From Demequina iriomotensis (lineage in GTDB: Bacteria; Actinomycetota; Actinomycetes; Actinomycetales; Demequinaceae), in assembly GCF_000971395.1 (NCBI RefSeq), contig NZ_BBME01000013.1, forward strand, positions 62,001-126,000: 64,000 nt of DNA, written 5' to 3'. Of the stretch, positions 25,568 to 34,821 are shown piece by piece. Position numbers and translations under genes: made by a program. Below the pieces are notes generated by a model. It was not told where the DNA came from and did no database searches. It saw nothing but the letters and a program-made list of their open reading frames with translations. Numbering within the stretch: position 1 is the first letter of the stretch; the number at the start of each line of letters is the position of its first letter.

Positions 25568-26980
25568 TCAGAGTGCCGCGTGCGTGATGCGGCCGGCCAC
25601 GAGCGTGAGCGCCACAGGAATCCGGCGCAGCGCCTCGGGGCCGGCCGCCCACGGCGCGGCGTCGAGCACCGCGAGGTCGGCCGGCTCACCGGGTGCGAGG
25701 CGCGTGCGGGTGCTGGCCCGGAGGGCCTCGTCGACCGAGATCGCCTGCTCGGGGTGCCAGGGGGCGCGACCGTCCCGCGTCCGGTGCACGGCGGCGGACA
25801 TCGCGATCCAGGGGTCGAGCGGCGCCACCGGCGCGTCCGAGCCCAGCGCGAGGCGACCCCCCGCGTCGAGCAGGGCGCGCCAAGGGAACGCGCGGCCGGT
25901 GCGTCCCTCCCAGAGGGCGTCCGCGACGTCGCGGTCGTCGAGCGCATGCTCGGGCTGGACGCTGGCGACGACTCCCAGGGATGCGAAGCGTGCGATGTCG
26001 CGAGCGCCCACCAGCTGCGCGTGCTCGATGGACCCTCGGGCGCCGGTCGCCGCGAACGAGTCGAGCGCGATGGAGGCGGCGGCGTCGCCGATCGCGTGGA
26101 TCGCGCACGCGATGCCCGCCTGGTGCGCGCGCCGCATCAGCAGAGTCAGATGGTCCGGCGGGACGTTCTGGGCGCCGTGGCCGCCGCCGGGGTACGGATC
26201 GAGGCAGTGGGCGGTGCGGGTGTTGAGGGAGCCGTCGGTGATGACCTTGAGCGGGCCGTGCCGCAGCAGCCCTCGGGTGCCGTCGACCACGGCACCCGTC
26301 CGTGCGCCCGCCGCGATGCGGGCGTCCAGCAGCGGCTCGTAGAAGCCCGCGTCGACCCGCAGGGCGTCGATGCCGCCGGCGATGCGCGCGGCCCAGTCCT
26401 CGACGTTGTCGGCCATCTCGAGGTCCACGATGCCGACCACGCCGCGCGCGGCCGCGTCGCTCACGGTCGCGGCGAGGGCCCCCGGCGCGAGCGGCTGCGC
26501 GCCGAGCGCGATCTGGACCGCGAAGGCGGCGTCCTCGCGCAGGAGGCCGGGGGCGGACCCGAGCGTCCGCGCCGCCGCCGTGTTGAGCCAGACGGTGTGA
26601 AGGTCCCCGCTGAGCAGCACCGTCGGGGCGCTCCGCGCGGCGTCGAGCGCCTCGGCGTCGGGCGCGGCGGCCCAGGTCGCCCACCGGAAGCCGAACCCGA
26701 CGAGCATCCCCTCGCGCTCCTGCGCGCGGACGAGCGCGCACGCCTCGGCCACGGACCCCGCGCCCGACACGTCCACGCGGCCCCGGGTGCGGGCCCACTG
26801 CGTCAGATGGACGTGCGCGTCCCAGAGGCCCGGCACCACCACGCGTCCGTCGAGGGAGATCTCCTCCCTGCCGGGGCCCGCGTCCGGCCCGATGGCGGCG
26901 ATGACGCCCCCGTCCACGGCGATGTCGACGGCCGGCGCCGCGGCGCCGGGGCGGACGTGCCGGAGGACCAGGTCATGCAT
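25568..26980 (-). CDS. Amidohydrolase-family protein, YtcJ-like
   Basis: Metal-dependent hydrolase of 470 residues with the amidohydrolase barrel. GLWDAHVHLTQWA (about 53-65) provides the H-x-H metal ligands. CAIHAIGDAA and SIEHAQLV give the later histidines, and LGSDAPVAPLDPW the metal Asp. This pattern is that of the YtcJ/exoenzyme-regulatory group, whose members remove acyl or carbamoyl groups from varied amides. ATG at 26980 follows GAGGAG. Substrate cannot be inferred from the neighbours. Confidence 0.88.
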   Translation of the reverse strand: MHDLVLRHVRPGAAAPAVDIAVDGGVIAAIGPDAGPGREEISLDGRVVVPGLWDAHVHLTQWARTRGRVDVSGAGSVAEACALVRAQEREGMLVGFGFRWATWAAAPDAEALDAARSAPTVLLSGDLHTVWLNTAAARTLGSAPGLLREDAAFAVQIALGAQPLAPGALAATVSDAAARGVVGIVDLEMADNVEDWAARIAGGIDALRVDAGFYEPLLDARIAAGARTGAVVDGTRGLLRHGPLKVITDGSLNTRTAHCLDPYPGGGHGAQNVPPDHLTLLMRRAHQAGIACAIHAIGDAAASIALDSFAATGARGSIEHAQLVGARDIARFASLGVVASVQPEHALDDRDVADALWEGRTGRAFPWRALLDAGGRLALGSDAPVAPLDPWIAMSAAVHRTRDGRAPWHPEQAISVDEALRASTRTRLAPGEPADLAVLDAAPWAAGPEALRRIPVALTLVAGRITHAAL

Positions 26981-27062
26981 GGGGATCTCCTCGGTCGGTT
27001 CGGTGAGGGGGCGGCGCGCGTCACTGTAGCCCCGAGGGCGGCTCCTCACTAGCATCGGCGCC

Positions 27063-27869
27063 ATGCACCCGTCTGAAGCACCGCGCGCCGCGACCGAGGT
27101 GCTCGCCGGCCTCCGGCTCGCGGGCGCGGGCCTGCGCTCCTGGGCGCGTGAGCCGCGGCTGCTCGCTCTCGGGATGGTGCCAGGAGCGGCGGTGGCCGCG
27201 GTCATGGGCATCGCTCTCGGGATCCTCGCGGCGCACCTCGACCGCGTGGGCGCGGCGCTGGCCGATGCCGTGGGCGCCGAGGCCGGGTGGTGGCACGGCC
27301 TGGTCGCTGTCACCGCGGGCGCGGCGGTGCTCGTCGGATCCGCCGTGGTCGCCGTGGCGCTCTTCACCAGCCTCACGCTCGCGATCGGGCAGCCGTTCTT
27401 CGAGGCGATCTCGCGACGGACGGACCAGGCGGCCGGCGGCTTCGACGGCGACGTCCCCGACGAACGGTGGACGGCAGGGCTGGCGCGCGCGGTGCGCGAG
27501 GGGGCTCACACGCTCGCGATCTCCCTGGGGCTGTCGGTGGCGCTCGTCCTGGTGGGCCTCGTGCCGGTCGCGGGCTCGGGGGTGGCGTTCGCCGCGGGAG
27601 CGATCCTGGGCGGGCGCCTGCTCGCGATCGAGCTCACGGCCTATCCGCTGGCGCGGCGCGGCATCGTCGACCGCCGCGCGCGCGTGGCGGCCCTGCGCCC
27701 ATGCCGCGTCCGCGCCACCACCTTCGGCGCCGTCGTCTTCCTGGTCTTCCTGCTGCCGCTGGGTGCCGTGCTCGCGATGCCGGCGGCGGTCGCGGGCGCC
27801 ACGCTGCTCGCGCGTCAGGTCGCGGAGCGTCAGGCGGTACCGGCGCCGCCCTCGGCCTCGAGCGCCTGA
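27063..27869 (+). CDS. EI24/CysZ-like membrane protein
   Basis: A 268-residue integral membrane protein with hydrophobic segments near residues 35-58, 78-105, 150-185 and 215-245. LAIGQPFFEAISRRTD is the conserved loop of the EI24/CysZ family, and AIELTAYPLARRG is the second family block. CysZ is a sulfate permease in proteobacteria. In actinobacteria the role is unknown and no cys genes are nearby. Its end overlaps the convergent lysR gene by 40 bp. Confidence 0.85.
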   Translation: MHPSEAPRAATEVLAGLRLAGAGLRSWAREPRLLALGMVPGAAVAAVMGIALGILAAHLDRVGAALADAVGAEAGWWHGLVAVTAGAAVLVGSAVVAVALFTSLTLAIGQPFFEAISRRTDQAAGGFDGDVPDERWTAGLARAVREGAHTLAISLGLSVALVLVGLVPVAGSGVAFAAGAILGGRLLAIELTAYPLARRGIVDRRARVAALRPCRVRATTFGAVVFLVFLLPLGAVLAMPAAVAGATLLARQVAERQAVPAPPSASSA

Positions 27870-28723
27870 CGGACGGCCTCCACGGCGGGATCGAGCCGTG
27901 ACGTCGCCCTCATCGCCGCGAACACCGTGCGCCGCGGACCGCCCTCGAGCGGCATCACGCGTGCGCCGATGCCGGCGTACGCGACCATGAGGCCCGGCAG
28001 GATGGCGACGGCGAGCCCCTTGCTCACCAGCTGCACGTGGGCCTGGAGGTCGGAGCTCGCGAAGCGCACATCGGGCTCGAAGCCCGCGAGCCGGCACGTC
28101 TGCTCCGCGAAGTGACGCGTCGCCGTCCCGTGGGGCTCCATGACCCACGGAGCGCCGGCGAGATCGGACACGGAAGTGGCGCCTGCCCAGTCGCCGCCCA
28201 CCGCCAGCAGCAGCTCGTCGCGCACCAGGGGTCGGCGGACCACTCCGGGATAGTGGGGTGCCGAATGGCCCGGGTACTCCTCCGCCACCACCAGGTCGTA
28301 CTCCCGGGCCCAGGTGTCGGCGAACGCCTCCTCGGGTTCCGTCTGGGTCACCAGCACGCGCAGCTCGGGGTGGAGCTCGCGCAGCCGCAGCAGCGCGCCC
28401 GTGACGAGCGTGAGCGCGGCCGACTGGAACACCGCGAGCCGCACGGTACCCGTGAGGCGGCCGGACTCGGAGTGCAGCTCCGCCTCGGCGAGCTCCATCG
28501 TGTCGAGCAGCTCGTGCGTGCGTGCGACCAGGCGCTCGCCGGCGGGGGTGAGGACCACGCCGCGGCCCGCACGGATCGTCAGGGGCACCTCCGCCTCCCG
28601 CTCGAGGGCCGCGAGCTGCTGCGAGACCGCGGAGGCGGTGTACCCGAGCGCGTCGGCGGCGGCCGCGATGGTCCCGCGCAGCGCGAGCTCGCGCAGCGCG
28701 ACGAGCCGGGTGAGGTCGAGCAT
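27830..28723 (-). CDS. LysR-family regulator, probably of putA
   Basis: A 297-residue LysR protein. Residues 1-60 form the winged helix-turn-helix (GTIAAAADALGYTASAVSQQ), and residues 90-290 the periplasmic-binding-like effector domain. It is divergent from putA, with a three-half-site CATAAG array between them. LysR regulators normally control the divergent gene, so proline or pyrroline-5-carboxylate is the likely effector. That is inference. Confidence 0.93.
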   Translation of the reverse strand: MLDLTRLVALRELALRGTIAAAADALGYTASAVSQQLAALEREAEVPLTIRAGRGVVLTPAGERLVARTHELLDTMELAEAELHSESGRLTGTVRLAVFQSAALTLVTGALLRLRELHPELRVLVTQTEPEEAFADTWAREYDLVVAEEYPGHSAPHYPGVVRRPLVRDELLLAVGGDWAGATSVSDLAGAPWVMEPHGTATRHFAEQTCRLAGFEPDVRFASSDLQAHVQLVSKGLAVAILPGLMVAYAGIGARVMPLEGGPRRTVFAAMRATSRLDPAVEAVRQALEAEGGAGTA

Positions 28724-28731
28724 GCGACAAG

Positions 28732-28760
28732 CATAAGCCGCGCTTATGAATACTCATAAG
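28732..28760. promoter_or_regulatory. LysR-type binding region between lysR and putA
   Basis: CATAAG (28732-28737), CTTATG (28743-28748) and CATAAG (28755-28760) form two overlapping inverted repeats with spacers of 5 and 6 bases. Such repeated half-sites suit a LysR tetramer with regulatory and activation sites. The array starts 8 bp from the lysR ATG and lies 62 bp from the putA ATG. Confidence 0.8.
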
Positions 28761-28822
28761 TTCACGGCGCTGGTGCTGTGGGGACGGGGAGCCTCACACT
28801 GTCACGTCGAACAAGGAGCACC

Positions 28823-31800
28823 ATGACGATGTCCCCCCTCGCCCCCGAGCGCCTCCACACCGCCGACGACACCGTCGGCCTGGTCCGCGACTGGCTCGCA
28901 CGGTCGCGTGCGTTCCCGATCGACGGCTCGGCGCGGCTTCTCGCGCGGATGCTGCGCGACCCCGCGGGACTGCCGTTCCTCACCGACTTCGTGGACGGCA
29001 TCGTCCGCCCCGAGGACACGGCCGTGGCCGCCGCGAACCTGCGGCGCATCGTCCGTCGGGACCATGGCTTCCTGCCGGTCCACCAGCGCGTCGCGCTCCA
29101 GGCGGGTGCGCTCGCCTCGCGCGTGCTCCCCGGGCTCGTGGTGGCCGCATGCCGGCGCGTGGTCCGCGCGATGGTCGGGCACCTCGTGGTCGACGCGTCC
29201 GAGCGCGGGCTCGGCCCGGCGCTCGCGTCGCTGCGGGCGAAGGGCAGCGACCTCAACCTCAACCTGCTCGGCGAGGCCGTCCTGGGCGGCGCGGAGGCGG
29301 ACCGTCGCCTCGAGCGCACCCGTGCGCTTCTCGCCAGGGACGATGTCGACTACGTGTCGCTCAAGGTGTCGGCCGCCGTGGCGCCGCACTCGCCGTGGGC
29401 GTTCGACCGCACCGTCGACGCGGTGGTCGAGCGCCTCGCCCCGCTGTACGCGCTCGCCGCGCGCAAGGACGGCGCCTTCATCAACCTCGACATGGAGGAG
29501 TACCGCGACCTCGACCTCACGGTCGCCGTGTTCACGCGCATCCTCGAGCGTCCCGGGATGGAGCGGCTCACCGCGGGTATCGTGCTCCAGGCCTACCTGC
29601 CGGACTCGCTCGCCGCGATGCACCACCTCCAGGAGTGGGCGGCGGACCGCGTGGCGCGCGGCGGTGCGCCGGTGAAGGTACGCCTGGTCAAGGGCGCGAA
29701 CCTGTCGATGGAGCGCGTGGACGCCGAGCTGCATGGCTGGGAGCTCGCGACGTGGGGCTCGAAGGAGGAGTCGGACGCGCACTACAAGCGGATCCTCGAT
29801 TTCGCGCTGACACCCGAGCGGATCGCGCATGTGCGCCTGGGCGTCGCCGGCCACAACCTCTTCGACATCGCGCACACCCTGCTCACGGCGCGCGAACGCG
29901 GCGTCGAGGCGGGCCTCGACTTCGAGATGCTGCTCGGCATGGGCGAGCACGTGGCACGGGCGGTCGCGCAGGACACGGGTCCGCTGCGGCTCTACACGCC
30001 GGTGGTCCATCCGGCCGAGTTCGACGTCGCGCTCGCGTACCTGGTGCGTCGCCTCGAGGAGGTCGCGAGCCCGGCCAACTTCATGTCCGCCCTGTACGAC
30101 CTCGATGATGCCGCGACCTTCGCACGCGAGGAGACGCGCTTCCGTGCGGCCCTCGCGCGATCCGCGCAACCCGCCACCGCCTCGCATCGTGCCGCGCCGC
30201 GCGCCGCGCGTGCCGAGGGCTTCGTCAACGCTCCCGACACGGATCCGTCGATCGCCGCGAGCCGCGCCTGGGCGCAAGGCATCCAGGCGGGGGCCAAGAC
30301 GTCCGAGGCAGGCCTCGGCACGTTGCGCGAGGCGCGTGCCGAGGACGCCGCGACGGTCACCGCCGCCGTCGCGGCCGCCCACGGCGGCGCCGCGGCCTGG
30401 CAGGCCCGCCGGCCCGAGGAGCGGGCCGCGATCCTCCACGCGGCCGGACGCGCGCTCGCGGCACGTCGCACCGACCTCGTGGCCGTGATGATGGGCGAGG
30501 CCGGCAAGACCATCGACCAGTCGGACCCCGAGGTCTCCGAGGCGATCGACTTCGCCCACTACTACGCGGAGCGGTCGCTCGATCTCCATCGGTACGAGGG
30601 TGCGGTGCCGCGGCCTCGCGACGTCACCGTCGTGACGCCGCCGTGGAACTTCCCGGTCGCGATCCCTGCAGGCTCGACGCTCGCCGCCCTGGCGGCGGGC
30701 TCGAGCGTGGTGCTCAAGCCCGCCGAGCAGGCGGCGCGCTGCGGGGCCCTGCTCGCGGAGATCCTGTGGGACGCGGGCGTCCCGCGCGACGCGCTGCGCC
30801 TGGTCGACATCTCACCGGAGGGCATCGAGGCGGGGCTCGGCGACGCGCTGCTCGTCGACCCTCGGGTCGACCAGGTGATCCTCACCGGCGCCTACGAGAC
30901 CGGCGAGCTGTTCCATCGCGTACGTCCGGGACTGCGCCTCGTCGCGGAGACCTCCGGCAAGAACGCGATCATCGTCACCCCGAGCGCCGATCTCGACCTC
31001 GCCGCCAAGGACGTGGTGCAGTCCGCGTTCGGGCACGCGGGTCAGAAGTGCTCGGCGGCGTCGCTCGTCATCCTCGTCGGCTCCGTCGCCACGTCCCGCC
31101 GCTTCCTCACGCAGCTCGAGGACGCCGTGCGGTCGATCGCGGTGGGCGCGGCCGACGACCCGAGCACGCAGATGGGTCCCGTGATCGAGCCGGCGCGGGG
31201 CAAGCTGCTGCGCGCCCTCACGTCGCTCGAGCCTGGTGAGTCGTGGCTGGTCGAGCCCCGCCCTGTCGACGGCGCCGGCGCCCTGTGGACCCCCGGCGTG
31301 CGTTCCGGCGTCGCGCCGGGATCGTGGTTCCACCGCACCGAGTGCTTCGGCCCGGTGCTCGGCATCATGACGGCCGAGACGCTTGATGAGGCGATCGCGA
31401 TGCAGAACGCGGTCGACTACGGGCTCACGGCGGGCCTCCACACGCTCGACGGTGCCGAGATCGCGCACTGGCTCGACCGCGTCGAGGCGGGCAACGTCTA
31501 CGTCAACCGCGGCATCACGGGCGCGATCGTGCAGCGCCAGCCCTTCGGCGGCTGGAAGCGCTCCGTGGTCGGGCCCACCGCCAAGGCCGGCGGCCCGTCG
31601 TACCTCGTCGGCCTCACGGGCTGGGACCGCGTCGACGTCGAGTCCGACGAGCCGCCGGTGCTCGCGATCGTGCGCGACGCGCCCGCGTGGGTGCGCGCCG
31701 CCGCGGCTGCCGATGCGCGAGCGTGGCGGGCCCAGTTCGGGACAGCCGTGGACCGCAGCGGCCTGACGGCCGAGCACGATGCGCTGCGCTACGCGCCCGC

Positions 31801-32188
31801 CGCCACCGAGATCCGCTGGGACGGAGTCGACGAGGACGCGCTGCGCCGCGTGGCCGCGGCACGGCTGCGGGCGGGAGGCGCCGGCGGGGTCTCGTGCGCC
31901 GTCGCGCCGTCCCGGGGCATCGCCGCGGCGCTGGCGCACGCGGGCATCGCCCTGACCGTGGAGACCGAGGAGGCGCTGGTCGCACGCGTCGCCGGTGACG
32001 GGGCGCGGGTCCGCGCGATCGGCGCCGCCCCGAGGCAGCGCCCCGATCTCGCGGTGTACGACGGTCCCGTGACCGGCGCTCCCGAGGTCGAGCTGCTGCC
32101 GTTCGTGCGCGAGCAGGCCGTGGCGGTCACGATGCACCGCTTCGGCACGGCGTGGCCCGTCGCCGACGAGGTGGTCGCGGGGCTCTAG
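28823..32188 (+). CDS. putA: Bifunctional proline dehydrogenase / pyrroline-5-carboxylate dehydrogenase
   Basis: Oxidises proline to glutamate in two steps: an FAD proline dehydrogenase barrel (about 50-420) and an NAD aldehyde dehydrogenase (about 480-930). The ALDH active site shows AETSGKN with the Glu near 708 and GHAGQKCSAAS with the catalytic Cys near 742. PPWNFPVAIPAGS is the cofactor block. A C-terminal region of about 170 residues resembles the extra domain of long PutAs. There is no N-terminal ribbon-helix-helix DNA-binding domain, so regulation falls to the divergent LysR. The ATG at 28823 has AAGGAG six bases upstream. At 1121 residues it is complete. Its stop shares CTAG with the convergent gene. 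Confidence 0.95.
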   Translation: MTMSPLAPERLHTADDTVGLVRDWLARSRAFPIDGSARLLARMLRDPAGLPFLTDFVDGIVRPEDTAVAAANLRRIVRRDHGFLPVHQRVALQAGALASRVLPGLVVAACRRVVRAMVGHLVVDASERGLGPALASLRAKGSDLNLNLLGEAVLGGAEADRRLERTRALLARDDVDYVSLKVSAAVAPHSPWAFDRTVDAVVERLAPLYALAARKDGAFINLDMEEYRDLDLTVAVFTRILERPGMERLTAGIVLQAYLPDSLAAMHHLQEWAADRVARGGAPVKVRLVKGANLSMERVDAELHGWELATWGSKEESDAHYKRILDFALTPERIAHVRLGVAGHNLFDIAHTLLTARERGVEAGLDFEMLLGMGEHVARAVAQDTGPLRLYTPVVHPAEFDVALAYLVRRLEEVASPANFMSALYDLDDAATFAREETRFRAALARSAQPATASHRAAPRAARAEGFVNAPDTDPSIAASRAWAQGIQAGAKTSEAGLGTLREARAEDAATVTAAVAAAHGGAAAWQARRPEERAAILHAAGRALAARRTDLVAVMMGEAGKTIDQSDPEVSEAIDFAHYYAERSLDLHRYEGAVPRPRDVTVVTPPWNFPVAIPAGSTLAALAAGSSVVLKPAEQAARCGALLAEILWDAGVPRDALRLVDISPEGIEAGLGDALLVDPRVDQVILTGAYETGELFHRVRPGLRLVAETSGKNAIIVTPSADLDLAAKDVVQSAFGHAGQKCSAASLVILVGSVATSRRFLTQLEDAVRSIAVGAADDPSTQMGPVIEPARGKLLRALTSLEPGESWLVEPRPVDGAGALWTPGVRSGVAPGSWFHRTECFGPVLGIMTAETLDEAIAMQNAVDYGLTAGLHTLDGAEIAHWLDRVEAGNVYVNRGITGAIVQRQPFGGWKRSVVGPTAKAGGPSYLVGLTGWDRVDVESDEPPVLAIVRDAPAWVRAAAAADARAWRAQFGTAVDRSGLTAEHDALRYAPAATEIRWDGVDEDALRRVAAARLRAGGAGGVSCAVAPSRGIAAALAHAGIALTVETEEALVARVAGDGARVRAIGAAPRQRPDLAVYDGPVTGAPEVELLPFVREQAVAVTMHRFGTAWPVADEVVAGL

Positions 32189-33288
32189 CCGTCCGAGGCC
32201 AGCAGCTCGCTGATCGTCCTGGCCGTCACGCGCGCGGCGCGGTTCGAGGACAGGGTGCTCGCCTGCGGCCCGTAGCCCGCGAGGAACAGACCGTCCTCGC
32301 CGCGCACGCGGCCGTCCTCGACCGCCACGCCGCCCGCATCGTTCACGACGCCGAGCGGCCGCAGGTGGTCGATCTCGGGACGGAAGCCCGTCGCCCAGAT
32401 CACCGCATCGAGCGGGATGGGGACGTCCTCCCGCGTGACCACGCCGTCGGGGGTCATCTCCGCGAACATCGGGAGCCGCTCGAGCCGGCCGGAGGCCTCG
32501 AGCCGCCTCACCAGCGCGGAGCGGGGAAGACCGGTGACGGAGACGATGGACGGGAGCGGGCGGCCCGCGCGCGCGGCCTCGTCCTGGATCGCGACGGCGA
32601 CGCGTCCGCGCTCGGGCGAGAGCTCGACCTCCTCGTCGTGGAACGTGGGAGGGCGTCGCGTGAACCACAGCACCTGCGCGGCCACGTCGCCGACCTCGTC
32701 GAGGAAGGTCAGCGCGGAGGTGCCGCCGCCCACGACCGCGACACGCATCCCCGCGAAGGCGTCGGCCGAGACGAACTCGGCCGTGGTGAGCTGGCGGCCC
32801 GCGAACGTCTCCCGGCCGGGCACGTAGGGGATGCGCGGCCTCGTCCACGTGCCCGTCGCCGAGACCACCACGCGCGCCCGGACCTCCGACACCGCCGAGC
32901 CGGCCGATGCCATCACGCGGTAACCCGTGCCGTCGCGCGTCACTTCGGTGACCGTCACGGGACGCAGGACGGCGATCCCGTGCCGCTGCTCGTAGGTGCC
33001 GTAATAGTTGGCCACCACGTCGCGTGCGGGGACGTCCGTCGGCGCCGAGGAGAACGAGAGGCCCGCCTCGGACATGCCGGGCAGGTCGTGAAGGTGGTGG
33101 GTGCCGCCCAACGTGAGCGACGACCACCGGTGCTGCCAGGCGCCCCCGGGGCCGGGTCCGCGATCGAGCACGAGCACGTCCTCACTGACCGTCAGCCCGC
33201 GCCGGGCGAGGTGGTAGGCGACGGCGAGGCCGGCCTGTCCGGCTCCGATGATGACGACGTCGGCGGAGCGGGGGAGCGGGTCGGGCAT
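32185..33288 (-). CDS. FAD/NAD(P)-binding flavoprotein monooxygenase-like oxidoreductase
   Basis: A 367-residue flavoprotein. The FAD Rossmann motif VVIIGAGQAGLAVAYHL is at about residue 11 and the NADPH motif VAVVGGGTSALTFLDEVG near 185. ATGTW and VIWATGFRPEID are typical of CzcO/flavin-containing monooxygenase-like proteins. The substrate is unknown. It is convergent with putA and 48 bp downstream of nothing obvious on its own strand, so it is probably monocistronic. Confidence 0.88.
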   Translation of the reverse strand: MPDPLPRSADVVIIGAGQAGLAVAYHLARRGLTVSEDVLVLDRGPGPGGAWQHRWSSLTLGGTHHLHDLPGMSEAGLSFSSAPTDVPARDVVANYYGTYEQRHGIAVLRPVTVTEVTRDGTGYRVMASAGSAVSEVRARVVVSATGTWTRPRIPYVPGRETFAGRQLTTAEFVSADAFAGMRVAVVGGGTSALTFLDEVGDVAAQVLWFTRRPPTFHDEEVELSPERGRVAVAIQDEAARAGRPLPSIVSVTGLPRSALVRRLEASGRLERLPMFAEMTPDGVVTREDVPIPLDAVIWATGFRPEIDHLRPLGVVNDAGGVAVEDGRVRGEDGLFLAGYGPQASTLSSNRAARVTARTISELLASDG

Positions 33289-33336
33289 GGCGTCCAGCCT
33301 AGGGTCTGACGGTCCGGCGCCCGCGCGACGCGCGGG

Positions 33337-33876
33337 TCACCTCGGGCCCGCGGCGCCCTCGACGGCGCGGAGCCCCAGGTCGGCCCCGAGCCGGTCGATC
33401 TCCACGCGGCATGCGGTCGCGGGCGAGGCGTCGAGGATGCGCAGCGCCGCCTTGCCCACCGAGGCCGCCTCGTCTCCCGGGAGCACGTCGACCAGCGCCT
33501 CCTTCACGTGCGCCGCGAACACCGGGAGCGCGCGGATGAGCGCCTCGCGGCCCGCCTCATCGGTCTCGACCCACGTCCCACGCAGGTCCTCCGCGCACGT
33601 GACCCGGCGCACGAGCCCGCGGGCCTCCATGCGGGCGACGTGATGCGAGATGCGGGACTTCTCCCACCCGAGCATCTCGCCGAGCGAGCCCGCGCGCAGC
33701 CGTCCCTCGGGCGCCTCGTCGAGCGCCATGAGGATGTCGAGGTCGGGCACGGACACCCCGACGGCCGCCTGGAGCCGCTGCTCGAGCCCCGCGACGAGCC
33801 TCCGCCCCATGAGCGTGAGGGCGCGCCACAGCGCCGACTCGGCGCGGGGGAGCTCGGCGGGATTCACGGAACCCAT
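33337..33876 (-). CDS. MarR-family regulator
   Basis: A 179-residue winged-helix protein. The recognition region LGEMLGWEKSRISHHVARMEARG (about residues 65-87) and the wing RGTWVETDEAG match MarR. ATG at 33876 is preferred over a much longer frame that overlaps other genes. It lies 48 bp downstream of the oxidoreductase start on the same strand, so it may be transcribed first and run into that gene. The ligand is unknown. Confidence 0.9.
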   Translation of the reverse strand: MGSVNPAELPRAESALWRALTLMGRRLVAGLEQRLQAAVGVSVPDLDILMALDEAPEGRLRAGSLGEMLGWEKSRISHHVARMEARGLVRRVTCAEDLRGTWVETDEAGREALIRALPVFAAHVKEALVDVLPGDEAASVGKAALRILDASPATACRVEIDRLGADLGLRAVEGAAGPR

Positions 33877-33911
33877 GGTAGTGGGGGGAGCGCGGCGCCC
33901 ACCAGGTCCTC

Positions 33912-33929
33912 GGTCGCGCGTCGGCGACC
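33912..33929. promoter_or_regulatory. Inverted repeat between marR and the 49-residue gene
   Basis: GGTCGC-N6-GCGACC lies in the divergent gap, 36 bp from the marR start. It is a possible MarR operator. In such GC-rich DNA a 6-bp repeat could also arise by chance. Confidence 0.3.
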
Positions 33930-33975
33930 GCAGGAGCCTAGGCTGGAGACGACCCTCACCGCCTGGAGGTGCACG

Positions 33976-34125
33976 ATGAACGACGAGAACGTCACGGACA
34001 CGCGCCACTACAAGTTCGAGCAGATCAAGGCCAAGGAGCTCGCCCGCGGGGCGAGCGAGGACGAGGCCACGCGGATCGCCGCCGCGACGGTCGACAAGGT
34101 GAGGGAGCAGGAGTCCTCCTCCTGA
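33976..34125 (+). CDS. Small conserved-type protein, 49 residues
   Basis: Short acidic-basic protein with no cysteine, signal peptide or membrane segment. RHYKFEQIKAKELARGASED and the following EATRIAAATVDKVR resemble the small actinobacterial proteins that carry a repeated helical E-A-x-R-I-A-W/A-x-T-V-K pattern, sometimes labelled plasmid-stabilisation or Rho-N-like. The role is unknown. ATG at 33976 has GGAGG seven bases upstream and coding-like third-position GC. The phosphatidyltransferase starts 21 bp after its stop. Confidence 0.7.
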   Translation: MNDENVTDTRHYKFEQIKAKELARGASEDEATRIAAATVDKVREQESSS

Positions 34126-34146
34126 CCTGCCTCTAGACTGGCGCGC

Positions 34147-34791
34147 GTGGAAGCGATCGAGCACCCTCACACCGGGCCCATCCATCCCGTGCCCGCCACG
34201 GCGATCTGGACGGTTCCCAATGCGATCAGCGCCGTCCGCCTGGTGCTCATCGCCGTGTTCGGCACGCTGCTGGGCGCCGAGCGCGACGCGTGGGCGATCG
34301 TGGCGCTCGCCGCCGCGGGTATCACCGACTTCCTCGACGGCTTCCTCGCGCGGCGCTGGGGCCAGGTCACGCGGCTCGGCAGGCTCCTCGACCCCGCGGC
34401 AGACCGGCTGCTCACGGTCGCGGTGGTGCTCGGCCTCGCGTTCCGGGACATCATCCCGTGGTGGCTCGTCGCGGTGCTGCTCGCGCGCGACGTCATGGTG
34501 GGCGTCGGGCTGCTCATCGCGCACCACCACCACGTCGAGTCGCCGCAGGTCACCTTCGTGGGAAAGACGGCGACCGCGATGCTCTACGTGTTCCTCCCGC
34601 TCGCCTACGTGGGCGTCGTGGCCTTCGGCGACACCCCGGCGGTGCATGCGGTCGCGATCGTCGGCGCGGCGGCCGCCGCGGTGCTGTACTGGTACTCGGG
34701 CATCGGCTACATCCGCGATCTGCGAGCGCGGACGCCGCAGCGCGCCGGGCGTGGCGAGGTTAGGCACGACGGCGACACGGGCCTAGGATGA
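34147..34791 (+). CDS. CDP-alcohol phosphatidyltransferase (PgsA-like)
   Basis: Membrane enzyme of 214 residues transferring a phosphatidyl group from CDP-diacylglycerol to an alcohol. The family motif D-x2-D-G-x2-A-R-x8-G-x3-D-x3-D is complete, running from TDFLDGFLARR to LLDPAADR (about residues 60-84). Five to six hydrophobic segments surround it. GTG at 34147. In mycobacteria pgsA2 (Rv1822) lies a few genes before garA, so a phosphatidylglycerol or related synthase is likely, but the alcohol is not certain. Confidence 0.9.
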   Translation: MEAIEHPHTGPIHPVPATAIWTVPNAISAVRLVLIAVFGTLLGAERDAWAIVALAAAGITDFLDGFLARRWGQVTRLGRLLDPAADRLLTVAVVLGLAFRDIIPWWLVAVLLARDVMVGVGLLIAHHHHVESPQVTFVGKTATAMLYVFLPLAYVGVVAFGDTPAVHAVAIVGAAAAAVLYWYSGIGYIRDLRARTPQRAGRGEVRHDGDTGLG

Positions 34792-34821
34792 GGGGCGACC
34801 GCCCGAGCCGAAGGAGGCGTC

